This document shows, piece after piece, positions 1 to 6,153 of a stretch of DNA of 10,018 nucleotides. Every line of letters begins with the position of its first letter. The stretch's first letter is position 1. The notes below the pieces were generated by a model. That model worked only from the letters and a program-made list of their open reading frames with translations, did not search any database and was not told where the DNA came from. A program made the translations under genes and the position numbers. The DNA is from Nitrospirota bacterium (GTDB lineage: Bacteria > Nitrospirota > Thermodesulfovibrionia > Thermodesulfovibrionales > Magnetobacteriaceae), in NCBI GenBank assembly GCA_015232165.1, contig JADGAE010000045.1, positions 1 to 10,018 of the forward strand. Reading direction: 5' to 3'.

Positions 1-58
1 ACTGGTCCCCTTGCAGGGGGTTCTGAAGGGGGGCGGAGCCGCCCCTTTCTTTCTTTGT
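1..58 (+). repeat. GC-rich hairpin repeat module A (terminator-like)
   Basis: The module opens with CCCCTTGCAGGGG, the same lead-in as the repeat at 180-288. It contains a perfect 7-bp stem, GGGGCGG (30-36) pairing with CCGCCCC (39-45), followed by a pyrimidine run TTTCTTTCTTT. It could terminate plus-strand transcription entering from outside the window. The left border cannot be seen because the window starts here. It appears to be a diverged member of the repeat family described at 180-288. Confidence 0.55.
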
Positions 59-109
59 ATCGCATGCAATCGAAACGCGCTATATATAAACTTTAGAATT
101 GAGCATTAC

Positions 110-130
110 GGGGTCAAGGGGACTTCTTCG
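110..130 (+). repeat. 21-bp perfect direct repeat, copy 1
   Basis: A 21-base sequence beginning GGGGTCAAGGGG and ending CTTCTTCG is repeated exactly at 343-363. It is followed by a small GC hairpin, GCGGGT (139-144) with ACCCGC (148-153). Each copy follows an AT-rich stretch, so hairpin module, AT-rich spacer and 21-mer form a composite unit that occurs about twice in tandem, 233 bases apart. Confidence 0.75.
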
Positions 131-179
131 TGCCCGGGGCGGGTGCGACCCGCTGCGACAAGATTGCGCCTCGCCCCTC

Positions 180-288
180 CCCTTGCAGGATGAGGGTCTG
201 AGGGAGAAGGGGCGAGCCGCCCCCGGCTCAAATGGACAGAGTCCTTCTCCCTTTTTTTCTCAAGGCGCCCACCACTTTTTTATGCACC
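180..288 (+). repeat. Dispersed repeat module P, inverted copy of 9932-10018
   Basis: The module starts CCCTTGCAGGATGAGGGTCT and ends in ATGCACC. Its reverse complement recurs at 9932-10018 with about four substitutions, small differences in T-run length, and one 25-base insertion here (211-235). The inserted bases, beginning GGCGAGCCGCCCC, resemble the hairpin of module A at 30-45, so this copy looks like a hybrid of two family members. No ORF lies inside it; it is too short to move itself and could be a REP- or MITE-like element. Confidence 0.8.
201..258 (+). terminator. Rho-independent terminator with nested hairpin, plus strand
   Basis: AGGGAGAAGG (201-210) pairs with CCTTCTCCCT (243-252), and the T-run occupies 252-258. 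The loop holds a second hairpin, GAGCC (214-218) with GGCTC (225-229). It would stop plus-strand transcription entering from the left. Read on the minus strand there is no T-run after the hairpin, so it is not a good terminator for the cyclic-nucleotide-domain gene at 456-851. Confidence 0.65.
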
Positions 289-455
289 CAAATATATAGC
301 AGATTTCGATTGGATTAACTACAAAATTCACGGCACTTTAATGGGGTCAAGGGGACTTCTTCGCACCCGCCCTGGGCTCAATTGTCGTACCCGCCCCGGC
401 CACAAACGCCCCTTTTAGCATGAGCAGGTACTTGGTATAGCATTGGACTGTATTG
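289..455. other. Non-coding stretch downstream of the last gene
   Basis: An AT-rich segment (289-342) leads to the second copy of the 21-mer (343-363). Then comes a GC-rich tail with two similar ACCCGCCC-type motifs near 365-372 and 389-397. No plausible gene was found on either strand, and no clear minus-strand terminator is visible for the gene ending at 456. Together with 1-288 this makes a 455-base gene-free region that is mostly repeat DNA. Confidence 0.6.
343..363 (+). repeat. 21-bp perfect direct repeat, copy 2
   Basis: Exact copy of 110-130. The similarity continues only loosely afterwards (CACCCGCCC here, TGCCCGGGGC in copy 1), so the 21-mer is the conserved core. It lies 92 bases beyond the stop codon of the gene at 456-851. 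Confidence 0.75.
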
Positions 456-851
456 TTATTCGGTTGAGCCTGTCAAGCGATAGTACTTGATCGTCAGGTT
501 GACCAGCTTGCTGGTTGTATCTCTGAGTCTTTCCGTGAGGGCCTTGAGGATAATGCGAAAGTCCTCCGAGGTCTTGTTGATTTCGGTGTCAAGATAGTCT
601 TTGTCAAACAAACCGACCTTGACAGTGCCCATTGCCACTGCCGATGCAGAGCGCGGCTGTCGATCAATGAAACTCATGTGTCCAAAGATATCCCCCGCGG
701 TCAGATGTGTGACCGTCAAATCAACGCCGTTGTCTTTTACATTGATTGCAACCTTGCCTGAGAGGATCACATAAGTGCCCTCGCCAAAGGAACCCTGTTT
801 GATAATGTGTTGGCCGTCTTCATATATCTCTGTAGTGGCTATTTTTTTCAT
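456..851 (-). CDS. Stand-alone cyclic nucleotide-binding domain protein
   Basis: A 131-residue protein made of a single CAP/CRP-type cyclic nucleotide-binding beta-roll (about residues 8-90) and a C-terminal helical segment (about 92-125). There is no helix-turn-helix and no catalytic domain. Glycines typical of the fold are visible (KQGSFGEGTYVILSG at 18-32), as is the phosphate-binding-cassette region DIFGHMSFIDRQPRSA (54-69). The phosphate-binding arginine is kept (R67), but the glutamate that contacts the ribose in CRP is replaced by His58, so binding of cAMP in the usual way is doubtful. GGAGGA ends a few bases before the ATG and fixes the start. It lies 78 bases downstream of purM and may be the last gene of that transcript or have its own promoter. 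The cytosolic protein probably acts through a partner, perhaps as a sensor or scaffold. The family assignment is firm; ligand and role are unknown. Confidence 0.85.
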   Translation of the reverse strand: MKKIATTEIYEDGQHIIKQGSFGEGTYVILSGKVAINVKDNGVDLTVTHLTAGDIFGHMSFIDRQPRSASAVAMGTVKVGLFDKDYLDTEINKTSEDFRIILKALTERLRDTTSKLVNLTIKYYRLTGSTE

Positions 852-929
852 CTCTTCCTCCCACGTTTATAGTTTTTATTTCAGAAAAAAAGTGTATATT
901 GTGAAATCTGATCACCGGATGGCAATATG

Positions 930-1964
930 CTAATGATACTCAACCCCGCTGCCCTTAATGACCTCTCCGATGATGTGGGCCTGCTGCCCGGATTGGCTGA
1001 GTACCTCCAGTGCCCTTTGGCAGTCATTCCTTGTGGTTATGATCACGTAACCGATCCCCATGTTGAAGGTCTTAAACATCTCCGGGGTATCGACGGTGCC
1101 CATTTTTTGTACAAGCTGAAATATTGGCGGGACATCCCACGAGCCGAGTGTTATTCGTATACCATGTCCTTGGGGTAGGATACGCGGGAGGTTGCCCGTA
1201 AGCCCTCCGCCGGTTATGTGTGCCATAGCCTTGATATCGAGGGTTTTTTTTGCGTTTAGTATGGTCTTAACGTATATCTTTGTCGGGGTCAGGAGTTCCT
1301 GACCGAGCGTTTTGTCAAGCCCTGGCATATGGACGTTGACGTCGAGCTTATTGATGTCAAAAAAAAGCCTCCGTACCAGGGAATAGCCGTTACTGTGCAG
1401 ACCGGTTGAGGCAAGCCCTATGACGGTGTCACCGATCTGTACGTTATTGGGGTCAACGACGTCGCCTCTGTTTAGGATGCCAACGACAAAGCCCGATATG
1501 TCGTATTCGTTTTCCGCGTAAAATCCGGGCATCTCAGCGGTCTCACCACCTACCAGCGAACACCCCGCCTGCAGACACCCTTCCGTAATGCCTCTCAGAA
1601 TGTCCACTGCCACGTCCGGCTCCAGCCTGGCCACGGCCAGGTAATCAAGGAAGAACAACGGTTCTGCCCCCGCCGTCAGTATGTCGTTAGCGCACATGGC
1701 CACCAGGTCGATCCCGATGGTGTCGTGCTTATTGAGTATAAAGGCGATCTTGAGCTTCGTACCCACACCGTCGGTGCTACTGACCAACACGGGATCATTG
1801 TACCTGCTGAGATCAACCTTGAACAGGGAATAAAACGCTCCTATGTCGGTTAGTACCTCCTTGCGAAACGTACTTCTGACCATTGGGGTGATTTCGTTTA
1901 TAAAGGCATCGGCCCGGGCTATGTTGACGCCGGCATCTTTATATGTAAGGGGTGTGTTGTTCAT
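930..1964 (-). CDS. purM: Phosphoribosylformylglycinamidine cyclo-ligase (AIR synthetase)
   Basis: This 344-residue cytosolic enzyme closes the imidazole ring in purine synthesis, converting formylglycinamidine ribonucleotide and ATP to 5-aminoimidazole ribonucleotide. The length is normal for PurM. Family motifs are present in order: an N-terminal LTYKDAGVNI (6-15), the nucleotide-binding STDGVGTK (63-70), GGETAEMPG (139-147), STGLHSNGYSLVR (186-198), HITGGGLTGNLPR (249-261) and NMGIGY (301-306). No residue is obviously lost. The ATG gives the expected short N-terminus but has no visible Shine-Dalgarno site. It starts 18 bases after the rnc stop, so translation probably depends on ribosomes finishing rnc. 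Its place behind fab genes and rnc is metabolically unrelated and probably reflects a shared growth-linked transcript. Confidence 0.97.
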   Translation of the reverse strand: MNNTPLTYKDAGVNIARADAFINEITPMVRSTFRKEVLTDIGAFYSLFKVDLSRYNDPVLVSSTDGVGTKLKIAFILNKHDTIGIDLVAMCANDILTAGAEPLFFLDYLAVARLEPDVAVDILRGITEGCLQAGCSLVGGETAEMPGFYAENEYDISGFVVGILNRGDVVDPNNVQIGDTVIGLASTGLHSNGYSLVRRLFFDINKLDVNVHMPGLDKTLGQELLTPTKIYVKTILNAKKTLDIKAMAHITGGGLTGNLPRILPQGHGIRITLGSWDVPPIFQLVQKMGTVDTPEMFKTFNMGIGYVIITTRNDCQRALEVLSQSGQQAHIIGEVIKGSGVEYH

Positions 1965-1982
1965 GTGCGTTTGACCATTATA

Positions 1983-2783
1983 TTATATCTCTTTCTTGTG
2001 CAGTGTTTGTAGCGCTGCACAGGCTGCGTTTATTTGGGCGGTTTTTTTACTTTTACCGGTTCCGGTTGCCAGTGGCTGGGCGTTGAGGCAGACCTCGTAG
2101 ACAAAGGTCTTGTTGTGGTCATCGCCCATTTCACTTATCAGGCGATACTCGGGCAGGGTTGCAAACAGCGTCTGACTCAATTCCTGTAGTGTTGTCTTGT
2201 AGTCGTAGGGGTGGTGTTGGTTTATGGCCCTGTTGATGGCCGGGGTATACAGTTGCATGATCACGGATTTGACGACCGGATAGTCGCTGTCAAGGAATAT
2301 GGCCCCGATTATCGCCTCCAGGGTGTTTGCTATTAGCGAGCTTTTTTTTCTGCCACCGGTTGACTCCTCCCCCTTGCCAAGTCTGATATATCGTCCGATA
2401 TCTATCTCCGAGGCCAGTTGTGCCAGTATCTCCCTTGAGACCAGGTAGGATTTTAGCTTGGACATCTCCGACTCCGACAGGGATGCGTTTTCCCTGAAGA
2501 GTATATCCGTTATGGCCATCCCCAACACGGCATCCCCGAGAAACTCAAAGCGCTCGTTGTAGGCGCGGCTCTTGCCTGGACTCTCGTGGAAGTAGGAGCG
2601 ATGAGTCAATGCCTCTAATAGCAGTTCCCTGTCTTTGAAGATATAGTGCAATTGTCCTTGAAGCGCCTCCAGGGTAGCAACCGTGGAAGGCTCCGCAGGC
2701 TCATGCGGTTGTGGCAACTGCACTGATAGCCCCGGGCAGTGGAGTTCCGACAGCGGATTCAGGGTTGAGCTATCAGACGTCAT
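1983..2783 (-). CDS. rnc: Ribonuclease III
   Basis: RNase III cuts double-stranded RNA, including rRNA precursors, as a dimer. The chosen start gives 266 residues. The catalytic domain carries the signature NERFEFLGDAVL (76-87) with metal-ligand residues E80 and D84. The second acidic motif reads ANTLEAIIGA, supplying E156 but with Asn153 where E. coli has Asp114. A double-stranded-RNA-binding domain follows (about 193-262), starting DYKTTLQEL and ending in the basic GKSKKTAQINAACAAL helix. About 40 polar, proline-containing residues precede the first conserved helix, longer than usual. I chose the ATG at 2783, which overlaps fabF by 11 bases and has AAGG just upstream. An in-frame ATG at 2825 would add 14 residues but lies in the conserved FGFGGTNA coding stretch of fabF and lacks a ribosome site. 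Translation is probably coupled to fabF. Confidence 0.95.
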   Translation of the reverse strand: MTSDSSTLNPLSELHCPGLSVQLPQPHEPAEPSTVATLEALQGQLHYIFKDRELLLEALTHRSYFHESPGKSRAYNERFEFLGDAVLGMAITDILFRENASLSESEMSKLKSYLVSREILAQLASEIDIGRYIRLGKGEESTGGRKKSSLIANTLEAIIGAIFLDSDYPVVKSVIMQLYTPAINRAINQHHPYDYKTTLQELSQTLFATLPEYRLISEMGDDHNKTFVYEVCLNAQPLATGTGKSKKTAQINAACAALQTLHKKEI

Positions 2784-4023
2784 CCTTGTATTTTTTAAAC
2801 ACCAGACATGCGTTGGTACCGCCAAATCCGAAGGAATTTGAGAGGGCGTAGTTTATATCCGCCTTACGAGCCTTGTGGGGAACGTAATCGAGGTCGCATA
2901 TGGGGTCGGGGTCATCGAGGTTTATTGTTGGAGCGATGATGCCGTTATATATGCTGAGGGCACAGATGACCCCCTCAACACCACCTGCTGCCCCCAGCAG
3001 ATGACCCGTCATTGACTTTGTTGCGCTGATGGCCAGTTTATAGGCATGTTCTTTGAACAGGTTTTTGATGGCGATGGATTCCAGCTCGTCGTTGATCTTG
3101 GTAGAGGTCCCGTGTGCGTTTATGTAGCCTATGTCTTCCGGATTGATCCCTGCATCGTTGATGGCGACCTTCATGCACCTATACGCCCCCTCTCCCTCGG
3201 GAGATGGCGCGGTTATGTGGTGGGCATCCGCGCTCATACCGTACCCTGCGATTTCGCAATATATCCTGGCGTTTCGTTTGACGGCATGTTGGAGGCTTTC
3301 TATAGTCATGATCCCGCAGCCTTCGCTCATGACAAAGCCGTCTCTGTTGAGGTCGAAAGGACGGCTTGCCTTATGGGGGGCGTTGTTTCTTCGCGAGAGG
3401 GCCTTCATGACGGCGAATCCTGAAATGGCCAGAGGGGTGAGCACGGACTCCGTACCGCCGGTGAGCATGACATCAGAGTCGCCTCTCTGGATCAGCCTGA
3501 AGGCCTCTCCTATGGCGTGATTGCCGGATGCACAAGCCGTTACGATGGCAGAGTTAGGACCCTTCATGCCATACTTCATAGAGACGCTGCCGGCGGCAAG
3601 GTTTATTATCATCATGGGGATAAAGAAGGGTGAGACCTTTTTGTAACCGCCATCGAGGTATGCCTTGTAGTAGTGTTCGAGGGTTGGTAGGCCGCCCATC
3701 CCCGAGCCTATGATTACACCACAGCGGTGGGAGTTTTCCTCCGTTATTTTTAGCCCTGAATCTTTCATTGCCATATCCGAGGCGCCCATGGCAAATTGGA
3801 TGAAGCGGTCCATCTTTTTTACTTCCTTGGGGTGTATGTAGTCCTCGGGGTTAAAGTCGTCCACCTCGCCGACTATCTGAACGGGAAGGTCCGGGTCATT
3901 GAACCTGGTTACCTTTCCAATACCGCTTGTGCCACAGAGCAGGGCGTTCCATGCCTTGTCCACCCCGCACCCTACAGGGGTTATCATACCTAGTCCGGTT
4001 ACTACTACCCTGTTTTTTTCCAT
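2773..4023 (-). CDS. fabF: Beta-ketoacyl-ACP synthase II
   Basis: This 416-residue enzyme condenses malonyl-ACP with a growing acyl-ACP, the chain-extending step of type II fatty acid synthesis. The thiolase-fold catalytic set is complete: the nucleophile Cys164 in VTACASGNHA, His304 in INAHGTST, Lys336 in ATKSMTGH and His341 in the same motif. The C-terminal gate loop NSFGFGGTNA (396-405) is also present. Length and spacing match E. coli FabF (Cys163, His303, His340) almost residue for residue, so FabF is preferred to FabB. The start lies 9 bases after the acpP stop with no strong Shine-Dalgarno site, suggesting coupling to the highly translated acpP. The substrate carrier AcpP is encoded directly upstream, and the stop overlaps the start of rnc. 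Confidence 0.97.
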   Translation of the reverse strand: MEKNRVVVTGLGMITPVGCGVDKAWNALLCGTSGIGKVTRFNDPDLPVQIVGEVDDFNPEDYIHPKEVKKMDRFIQFAMGASDMAMKDSGLKITEENSHRCGVIIGSGMGGLPTLEHYYKAYLDGGYKKVSPFFIPMMIINLAAGSVSMKYGMKGPNSAIVTACASGNHAIGEAFRLIQRGDSDVMLTGGTESVLTPLAISGFAVMKALSRRNNAPHKASRPFDLNRDGFVMSEGCGIMTIESLQHAVKRNARIYCEIAGYGMSADAHHITAPSPEGEGAYRCMKVAINDAGINPEDIGYINAHGTSTKINDELESIAIKNLFKEHAYKLAISATKSMTGHLLGAAGGVEGVICALSIYNGIIAPTINLDDPDPICDLDYVPHKARKADINYALSNSFGFGGTNACLVFKKYKDDV

Positions 4024-4032
4024 GACATACTG

Positions 4033-4269
4033 CTACTTATCGCCGAGTTTTTTGGTGATATAATCTATGGCGTCACATACTCGTGTGATCTTTTCGGCCT
4101 CTTCATCGGGGATTTGTACCCCAAAGGCCTCCTCAAAGGCCATTACAAGCTCCACCGTGTCGAGTGAATCGGCCCCAAGGTCCTCTATAAACGACGCCTC
4201 CGGCTTTACCTGCCCTGGGTCTATACTCAACTGCTTTGCTATAATTGCCTTTACCTTTTCGTCTACCAT
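4033..4269 (-). CDS. acpP: Acyl carrier protein
   Basis: A 78-residue, strongly acidic four-helix protein that carries acyl chains on a phosphopantetheine arm during fatty acid synthesis. The attachment serine is Ser35 in [17 protein letters not shown], the textbook AcpP motif. Length and the N-terminal pattern ([13 protein letters not shown]) match primary-metabolism ACPs rather than polyketide carriers. GGAGG at 4278-4282 lies 8 bases before the ATG, the clearest ribosome site in this gene cluster, in keeping with the high demand for ACP. It sits between fabG and fabF, the two enzymes whose intermediates it carries. The 113-base gap to fabG leaves room for an extra promoter or processing site, but I see no convincing one. 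Confidence 0.98.
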   Translation of the reverse strand: MVDEKVKAIIAKQLSIDPGQVKPEASFIEDLGADSLDTVELVMAFEEAFGVQIPDEEAEKITRVCDAIDYITKKLGDK

Positions 4270-4277
4270 TTAGATAA

Positions 4278-4282
4278 CCTCC
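4278..4282 (-). promoter_or_regulatory. Strong ribosome binding site of acpP
   Basis: GGAGG on the minus strand, 8 bases from the acpP ATG. It contrasts with fabF, rnc and purM downstream, which lack good sites, and suggests that acpP is translated independently while the following genes rely on coupling. Confidence 0.7.
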
Positions 4283-4382
4283 ATCATGATGTTTCAACTC
4301 TATCGAGCTTATGTTGAATTACAATAATCATCTGTTTTTATGTACTAATAAATGGCTACAGGGTGGTATCCGCCCCATTGCG

Positions 4383-5141
4383 CTACATATACATCCCGCC
4401 ATTGACGTGGATGCAGTTACCGGTGATATATCCCGACTGCGGCGATGCCAGGAATGCCACGGCGTTGGCCACGTCTGCTATTTCGCCGAGTTTTCCCATT
4501 GGTATGGTTGCGAGCATCTCCTGTTTGACCTTATCGGGCAGTGCATCGGTCATTGCGGTTACGATAAACCCCGGGGCCACGGCATTGACCGTAACGCCGC
4601 GTTTTGCGTACTCCTTGGCGGCCGTTTTGGTAAGCCCTATGATACCGGCCTTGGAGGCGGCATAATTGGCCTGACCGGGGTTGCCTATGAAGGCCACGAC
4701 GGACGATATATTTACGATACGGCCGTAGCGTTGTCTTGACATTATCTTGATGGCCTCCTTGGAGCAGAGAAACACGCTCTTGAGGTTTATGTTTAATACG
4801 CCGTCCCAGTCTTCGTCTTTCATTCTCAGGAGCAGGGCGTCGCGCGTAATGCCAGCGTTGTTTACCAGTACGTCAAGTCTGCCAAAGCGTTCGACTATGC
4901 TTGCAAAGGCCGCTTCCACTTCCGTGCTGTTGGAGACGTCAAATTTCATCGCCTCGGTCTTTACTCCCTCAACGGGTTGACCCGATGTTGTCTCTTGTTC
5001 GATCTCCAGGGCGGTTTCCTCCGCCTGTTGGAGATTTACGTCGGATATTATGACGCTTGCACCCCTGCGGGCTAACACCCTGGCAATCTCTTTGCCTATG
5101 CCTCGTGCCGAACCGGTTACCAGGGCCACTTGTCCTTTCAT
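4383..5141 (-). CDS. fabG: 3-oxoacyl-ACP reductase
   Basis: A 252-residue short-chain dehydrogenase that reduces beta-ketoacyl-ACP with NADPH, the first reductive step of fatty acid elongation. Visible motifs are the nucleotide-binding TGSARGIG (9-16), NNAG (94-97), and the catalytic set Asn119, Ser147, Tyr160 and Lys164 (YAASK). The PG...GG ending HVNGGMYM is typical of FabG. A short insertion (about residues 51-61, TTSGQPVEGVK) lengthens one surface loop. I chose the ATG at 5141, served by AGGA 5 bases away. A GTG directly before it (5144) would use the stronger AAGGAGG farther upstream at 12 bases spacing and add one residue. Position next to acpP and fabF supports FabG rather than a generic reductase. 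It is the first gene of the cluster; plsX, fabH and fabD, often found upstream, are absent here. Confidence 0.95.
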   Translation of the reverse strand: MKGQVALVTGSARGIGKEIARVLARRGASVIISDVNLQQAEETALEIEQETTSGQPVEGVKTEAMKFDVSNSTEVEAAFASIVERFGRLDVLVNNAGITRDALLLRMKDEDWDGVLNINLKSVFLCSKEAIKIMSRQRYGRIVNISSVVAFIGNPGQANYAASKAGIIGLTKTAAKEYAKRGVTVNAVAPGFIVTAMTDALPDKVKQEMLATIPMGKLGEIADVANAVAFLASPQSGYITGNCIHVNGGMYM

Positions 5142-5144
5142 CAC

Positions 5145-5315
5145 TATCCTGTCTTACCTCCTTATCTTATTTGAGTGTAATTTTATCAAATGGGGCCACA
5201 AATAATCCAGTCTCTTGTTTTGGCGGTTTCTACAATCCGCACTATGCCACAAGTGGCGGACACGGCTGGTCGGGTGCGATTGATCGGGCACAATTGATTT
5301 GGCATTTGGTTAGAG
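5145..5315. other. Intergenic region before fabG
   Basis: A 171-base gap between the YeeE/YedE pair and fabG. It probably holds the promoter of the fab cluster, but I could not pick a convincing -35/-10 pair. A TAAAAT-like -10 is visible around 5183-5188 without a good -35. A small perfect hairpin, GCCAC (5246-5250) with GTGGC (5253-5257), lies in the middle with no T-run after it. No gene is seen. Confidence 0.4.
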
Positions 5316-6152
5316 TCAATCCGGGTTATGGAAGATATCGAAGAGGTTTTTTTTAAGTTTTTTGGCCGCGTGTTCTTTTTTTTTGTAGGGTGTCATATCC
5401 GCATTTTTATCGTCCGTGCTTGTCTTTTTTTTCAGGGTTACTCCGGTTTTTCCCGATTCCGGGGGGAGTTTTTCTTCCATTGCCACGGTAAGGTCCTGGA
5501 ACATGTTGAAGGTTCTACGCAGGAATATGATCATCCAGTCAACCATTGTGGTCATCAGCAGGAACATTGTGGCCATGAGCAGGAACAGGACGATCAGGTA
5601 CCAGTGGTTGATCTCAAATATGTCGGGGAATGTGCCTCTTCCAACGGCTCCCCACGTCAGGAAAGTTTCGGCAAGGTCATCGTGGAAGAACTCTGCATAG
5701 ATCACGGCACCCGATATCATGCCCAGGATGGCGGGGATACCGTCGAGGGAGCCTTCGCCGATGGCCCCGGCTGCGGTCCCCGGGCAGTAACCCATTATGG
5801 CAATGGCCGCCCCGAAGAGCAAACCGCCTATGATCTGCGGTACTATCACGGTCTTGGGAACGTGCAGCTCTATATATTTCATATCCACAAACAGATATAT
5901 GAGCACCATTGAGACCATAAGTACCGGCGTGCCCAGGCGAAATACCGTAAAATCCTGTAGTCTGAACAGACCGGTTACGATGTCGTACTTACAGAGCCTG
6001 CCTTTTTGCAGTATGACGCCAAACAACAATCCTATGATCAATCCGCCATAGAGGCTACTGCCACCCTTTATGGCCGTTATCGTCTCCGGATCAAAGATGC
6101 CGACCAGTCTCTTGATCAACTCCTGCGTTCCTATAAATTCAATATCCATCAT
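5316..6152 (-). CDS. YeeE/YedE family membrane protein, C54/C123 subunit
   Basis: A 278-residue inner-membrane protein of the YeeE/YedE (sulfur transport, DUF395) family, whose characterised members take up thiosulfate or related sulfur compounds. The family signatures are GxLFGxxLQKGRLCKYD (about 41-57), GLFRLQDFTV (61-70) and GGLLFGAAIAIMGYCPGTAAG (109-129). These place conserved cysteines at 54 and 123 beside membrane segments. Roughly five to six hydrophobic segments are visible (about 34-48, 76-90, 103-121, 139-153, 184-212). A charged, lysine-rich cytosolic tail (about 228-278) with KKK clusters is unusual and may bind a partner. The gene begins one base after the stop of the next YeeE-like gene, so the two are co-translated and probably form one transporter. 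ATG-ATG at the start allows one residue of ambiguity; GAAGAGAAG provides a weak ribosome site. The transported compound cannot be read from the sequence. Confidence 0.85.
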   Translation of the reverse strand: MMDIEFIGTQELIKRLVGIFDPETITAIKGGSSLYGGLIIGLLFGVILQKGRLCKYDIVTGLFRLQDFTVFRLGTPVLMVSMVLIYLFVDMKYIELHVPKTVIVPQIIGGLLFGAAIAIMGYCPGTAAGAIGEGSLDGIPAILGMISGAVIYAEFFHDDLAETFLTWGAVGRGTFPDIFEINHWYLIVLFLLMATMFLLMTTMVDWMIIFLRRTFNMFQDLTVAMEEKLPPESGKTGVTLKKKTSTDDKNADMTPYKKKEHAAKKLKKNLFDIFHNPD

Positions 6153-6153
6153 G

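Noticed and set aside
1..455. Possible CRISPR array or small genes in the repeat-rich left end
   Set aside because: Repeat units differ in length and composition, with no regular spacers, and the short open frames run through hairpins and have no ribosome sites.
900..916. CRP-like half-sites TGTGA and TCACC upstream of the nucleotide-binding-domain gene
   Set aside because: The spacing between the half-sites is 7 bases, not the 6 of a CRP site, and the second half is imperfect. The coincidence with a CRP-fold gene is attractive but not supported.
2784..2825. Longer rnc start at an in-frame ATG
   Set aside because: It would add 14 residues that only mirror the conserved end of fabF in another frame, it has no ribosome site, and it would enlarge the overlap to 53 bases.
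5246..5257. Small hairpin GCCAC/GTGGC between the transporter genes and fabG
   Set aside because: Only 5 bp with a 2-base loop and no T-run, so it cannot be called a terminator for the transporter genes.
5328..5912. Plus-strand open frame of 194 codons
   Set aside because: It lies wholly inside the YeeE/YedE gene on the other strand, its product is low-complexity with many His, Gly and Phe residues, and no ribosome site or family motif is seen.
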